Assembly: GCA_029934095.1 (NCBI GenBank)
Contig: JAOZMV010000035.1
Location: 1 to 9,854, forward strand
Origin: Desulfuromusa sp.
GTDB taxonomy: Bacteria > Desulfobacterota > Desulfuromonadia > Desulfuromonadales > Geopsychrobacteraceae
Direction: 5' to 3'
DNA: 9,854 nt
Position numbers and translations under genes: made by a program. The notes under the pieces were generated by a model. The model did not search any database, was not told the origin of the DNA, and was given only the letters and a program-made list of their open reading frames with translations. Shown here piece by piece: positions 7,366-9,854 of the stretch (within the stretch, counting starts at the first letter, position 1; each line of letters starts with the position of its first letter).

Positions 7366-8046
7366 CTATTTCTGAGATAGTCGCGCTGAAACAGGCACTC
7401 TTAATTGGGGAAGATTCGAAAAATCACTCTTGATGACAATATAACCTGCCAACCGTTTTTTATCTGCGGGGAATTCCGCTGAAACCTTCAACTGTGCCCG
7501 TTCGCCCGGGGCAATGATCAACGGTGATAATTGAGCTACAATTCCAGGATTAGTTATTTCTGGAGCGTGCAAAGTAATTGTTCGAGTTGACTCATTGAAA
7601 ATTTCAACTTCGGCCTGCAATAGAGTATCTTGCCCGACAACTCCCCAGTTGATCCGTCGAGGTTGTAAAAATAGTTCAGGCCTGACGTTCCCTTGCAGAC
7701 TGAAGGTCACAGCACTATGTTCCGGGTCATTCGTTTCAAAGGTGACTTCCTTTTGCACCGTCCCACGGAATCCCTGTGAATTAAATTTTAACTGCAACTC
7801 AGCCATAGAGCCAGGGGACAATCTGCTGGTTGTCAACAGGGCGGCAGTACAACCGCAAGAGCTGCGTAACCGGCTGATTTCCAATATCTGATCCCCAGCA
7901 TTATGAAAACGAAAGTTATGTGTAATCTCAGCACCCTGAACAATCTCACCGAAATCATGGTTCACCTGCTCAACAACTAACGCTGGTGCGGCAAAAACAG
8001 AACCTGAAGTGAATAACGACAGCAGCAACAAAAAACAATAACGCAT
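7366..8046 (-). CDS. Secreted DUF1573 protein
   Basis: A 226-residue precursor, if started at the ATG at 8046. Residues 1-19 are a Sec signal peptide ending SVFA, so the mature protein is periplasmic or outer-surface. The DUF1573 domain (about 21-110) has the usual HDFGEIVQGAEITHNFRFHN opening and the SSCGCT motif with C64 and C66. A second, weaker beta-sandwich of the same general type (about 113-226) lacks the cysteine pair. DUF1573 domains resemble ASH/MSP-type Ig folds; their function is not established. A GTG at 8052 would add two residues, but it overlaps the AAAGGGG ribosome binding site (8052-8058), which sits five bases before the ATG, so the ATG is preferred. The gene is divergent from hpt, with 160 bases between the starts. 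Confidence 0.88.
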   Translation of the reverse strand: MRYCFLLLLSLFTSGSVFAAPALVVEQVNHDFGEIVQGAEITHNFRFHNAGDQILEISRLRSSCGCTAALLTTSRLSPGSMAELQLKFNSQGFRGTVQKEVTFETNDPEHSAVTFSLQGNVRPELFLQPRRINWGVVGQDTLLQAEVEIFNESTRTITLHAPEITNPGIVAQLSPLIIAPGERAQLKVSAEFPADKKRLAGYIVIKSDFSNLPQLRVPVSARLSQK

Positions 8047-8051
8047 AACCA

Positions 8052-8058
8052 CCCCTTT
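8052..8058 (-). promoter_or_regulatory. Ribosome binding site that fixes the DUF1573 start
   Basis: On the - strand AAAGGGG is followed by five bases and then ATG (8046-8044). The upstream GTG candidate (8052-8050) begins inside this element, so it is the less likely start. Confidence 0.6.
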
Positions 8059-8138
8059 ATACTTTCGGTTAATTTTCTAACAATGCTGAATCATAGCATA
8101 TTTTCTCATCTTAAAACACAGACAGGGGCCAGTTACAA

Positions 8139-8168
8139 TTGACAGAACGGCTTTTTTCCTGCTATAGC
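8139..8168 (+). promoter_or_regulatory. Sigma70-like promoter of hpt
   Basis: A perfect consensus -35 TTGACA (8139-8144) is followed after 18 bases by TATAGC (8163-8168), which matches the first four positions of the -10 consensus. A start site near 8175 would leave a leader of about 30 nt containing the GGGGAG ribosome binding site (8191-8196). Confidence 0.65.
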
Positions 8169-8206
8169 TTAACGTCAAACTACAGGCCCCGGGGAGTAAC
8201 GACAAA

Positions 8207-8734
8207 ATGGCGGAGCAAAACCGCAAAATTATTTTTTCTCGCGAAAGAATAGCTGCTGAAATCAAGCGTATTGGTCAAGAGATCACTCAGGACTATGGTG
8301 ATGAAGAGATCATGTTGGTTGGAGTCTTGAAAGGCTCCTTTTTATTTATTGCCGACCTGATCCGGGAGATTCAAACCCCATCAGTCATCGATTTTGTCCG
8401 CTTGGCAAGCTATGGTTCCGGCACCAAGACCTCTGGAATCATTGAGTTTCGCAAGGAACTTGAAATGTCGATCCGTGATCGTCATGTTATTATTATCGAA
8501 GACATTGTTGATAGCGGCTACACCCTGGAGTGCCTCTACAACAAGTTGCTGCTACAGGAACCCCGCTCTTTAAAGATTTGTACCTTGATTGATAAAAGAG
8601 CTCGCCGGGAGGTTGACATCGAAGCAGATTATATCGGTATCAGTATGGAAGAGGGTTTCATTATCGGCTACGGACTTGATCATGACGAAAAGTACCGTAA
8701 CCTCCCCGACATATACCTGGTTGAAACTTCCTGA
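8207..8734 (+). CDS. hpt: Hypoxanthine phosphoribosyltransferase
   Basis: A 175-residue cytoplasmic purine-salvage enzyme that joins hypoxanthine (often guanine too) to PRPP to form IMP (or GMP). The length is usual for bacterial Hpt. The LKGS pyrophosphate loop is at 41-44, the SYGSGTKTSG flexible loop at 68-77, and the PRPP-binding signature VIIIEDIVDSGYTL at 94-107 with the acidic pair E98-D99. The purine-site lysine is K130 in LIDKRARR, and the C-terminal IIGYGLDHDEKYRNLPDIY (152-170) carries the conserved Asp residues. The ATG at 8207 is preceded by GGGGAG (8191-8196) at ten bases. It has its own promoter and is divergent from the DUF1573 gene. Nothing is missing or unusual. Confidence 0.97.
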   Translation: MAEQNRKIIFSRERIAAEIKRIGQEITQDYGDEEIMLVGVLKGSFLFIADLIREIQTPSVIDFVRLASYGSGTKTSGIIEFRKELEMSIRDRHVIIIEDIVDSGYTLECLYNKLLLQEPRSLKICTLIDKRARREVDIEADYIGISMEEGFIIGYGLDHDEKYRNLPDIYLVETS

Positions 8735-8840
8735 CCCGATGTGAACCGGGGAAACAGGTCTTTAACCTGAATAAATTATACAAAAGTCACAAACATACTG
8801 AGGTAAGAATTAAATTACCATCTAGAGTTGGTCCTAACAA

Positions 8841-8845
8841 AGGAG
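8841..8845 (+). promoter_or_regulatory. Ribosome binding site of the zinc-ribbon gene
   Basis: AGGAG lies eight bases before the ATG at 8854. It supports that start, which also places the first CxxC motif at the expected distance from the N-terminus. Confidence 0.7.
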
Positions 8846-8853
8846 AACGTCTG

Positions 8854-9854
8854 ATGATTATTACTTGTCCCGAGTGTTCAACCAGATTCAACATCAATTC
8901 CGACCGGATTCCTGACCAGGGCGCAAAGGTACGCTGTGCTCGCTGCAAGCATGTTTTTCTGGCTGAAAAACCACTTGATCTGGATTCGCCACATCCCGAA
9001 GATGTGGAAATTTCTGAAGAAGAGCCAACCACCGATTCAGTGGAACAGCCTTCTCCTGATGAAAATTTCAGTGAAACATCTACAGATGATGTTGATTTCA
9101 GTTACGATAAATTTCAGGAACTTGATTCCAAAACTCCGCCGGGAGAAACCTCTACCTTCGGCAGTGATGCTGATAACGATTTCACTTTTACAGAATCGAC
9201 GGAAGAACCTGCCAGTACTATTGAAAAAGTTCTTGCAACAGAAAATGAAGCTCCGCTTGTCAACGAGTCTTTTACTGATGAAGGGAGCATCAATGAGCCG
9301 GGCACAACGGATGAATATTCGTCGGAACCGGAATTCACAACACAACCGATTCAGGAAAAGAAAGGTGGTCCAATTTCCAGTATCATCAGAATCCTGTTGC
9401 TGCTAATTCTGGGAGTTCTGATTATTGGTGGCGTATTCGTCTACATAAATGGTCCAGATCAGCTGACTCAGACGATTCAACAAATTTTTGGACAACAAAC
9501 TGATCGGCCGGTGCAAACCGGCCAGATCACCCTCAGCAAATTGGAGGGGAAGTTTATCAAGAATAAGCATGGTGGTGATTTTTTTCTGATCCATGGCGAA
9601 GCGACCAACACCTTTCCACAAGCACGTGCCGCTATACAGGTCAAAGGAGTTATTTTTGATCAAAACGGCAAGCCACTGCTACAAAAAACGGTCTTTTGTG
9701 GCAACCCGATCAGCCTGCAAGAGCTGCAGTCGTTGTCATTCTCCGAGTTAGAAAAAATCATGGGGAACCAGTTTGGTAAAGACCTCAGTAACATGAAAAT
9801 TGACAGCAATAAAGCTATCCCGTTTGATATCGTTTTCAAAGACATGCCACAAAA
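8854..9854 (+). CDS. Zinc-ribbon (MJ0042-type) single-pass membrane protein with DUF3426-like region (3' truncated)
   Basis: The frame is open from the ATG at 8854 to the window end, giving 333 codons with no stop, so the protein is incomplete. Residues 1-36 form a zinc ribbon of the MJ0042 finger type: CPEC at 5-8 and CARC at 28-31, with the typical TRFNI and GAKVRCARCKHVF context. Residues 37-170 are a low-complexity Glu/Asp/Ser/Thr-rich linker. A membrane segment spans about 174-198. The part beyond it (about 199-333) looks like the DUF3426 region, with TLSKLEGKFIKN, an IHGEATN stretch and AIQVKGVIFDQNGKPLL. Family knowledge places the zinc ribbon in the cytoplasm and the C-terminal part outside the inner membrane; the function is not established. 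The gene starts 119 bases after hpt and may be co-transcribed with it. Confidence 0.9.
   Translation, partial: MIITCPECSTRFNINSDRIPDQGAKVRCARCKHVFLAEKPLDLDSPHPEDVEISEEEPTTDSVEQPSPDENFSETSTDDVDFSYDKFQELDSKTPPGETSTFGSDADNDFTFTESTEEPASTIEKVLATENEAPLVNESFTDEGSINEPGTTDEYSSEPEFTTQPIQEKKGGPISSIIRILLLLILGVLIIGGVFVYINGPDQLTQTIQQIFGQQTDRPVQTGQITLSKLEGKFIKNKHGGDFFLIHGEATNTFPQARAAIQVKGVIFDQNGKPLLQKTVFCGNPISLQELQSLSFSELEKIMGNQFGKDLSNMKIDSNKAIPFDIVFKDMPQ

Noticed and set aside
8077..8265. 62-codon - strand frame over the DUF1573/hpt divergent region
   Set aside because: It overlaps the hpt promoter and start and shows no recognisable protein features.
8735..8769. Two small hairpins after hpt (CCCG/CGGG and CAGGT/ACCTG)
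   Set aside because: Four- and five-base stems without a T-run. They are too weak to call a terminator, so hpt may read through to the next gene.
8936..9406. 156-codon + strand frame inside the zinc-ribbon gene
   Set aside because: It is an out-of-frame shadow. The frame starting at 8854 has the CxxC motifs, a ribosome binding site and a membrane segment.

Overview
The window comes from a Gram-negative bacterium: it encodes two proteins with Sec signal peptides, a TolC-type outer-membrane channel and membrane-bound cyclic-di-GMP enzymes. The pair hpt plus an MJ0042-type zinc-ribbon/DUF3426 membrane protein, together with the DUF1573 protein, suggests a deltaproteobacterium of the Desulfuromonas/Geobacter kind. 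That placement is inference from memory of those families, not a database result.

Left part (1-6945, all + strand) is an operon-like cassette of four genes. It opens with the 3' end of a very large VCBS/Ig-like repeat surface protein, which ends in a C-terminal hydrophobic segment and a lysine cluster. Its stop codon overlaps the start of a 989-residue membrane sensor with PAS, active-looking GGDEF, degenerate GGDEF and EAL domains. An HDOD protein follows 14 nt later, and a TolC-family outer-membrane protein 34 nt after that. The likely theme is production, export and c-di-GMP-linked control of a giant adhesin. The rest of the adhesin, and any ABC transporter or membrane-fusion partner, would lie to the left of the window.

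Middle part (6946-7341): 6946-7186 holds no confident gene, only a 61-codon open stretch that may be a gene remnant. Next come a strong hairpin terminator and a tRNA-Arg(CCG) gene on the - strand with its own promoter. The 3' end of the tRNA faces the adhesin cassette.

Right part (7366-9854) looks like ordinary chromosome. A secreted DUF1573 protein (-) is divergent from hpt (hypoxanthine phosphoribosyltransferase, +), which has a good sigma70-like promoter. After hpt comes a zinc-ribbon, single-pass membrane protein (+) that runs off the window edge.

The most interesting part is the adhesin/c-di-GMP/HDOD/TolC cassette. Within it stand out the unusual C-terminus of the adhesin, a dnaX-like slippery heptamer near its stop codon, and the three-domain c-di-GMP enzyme.
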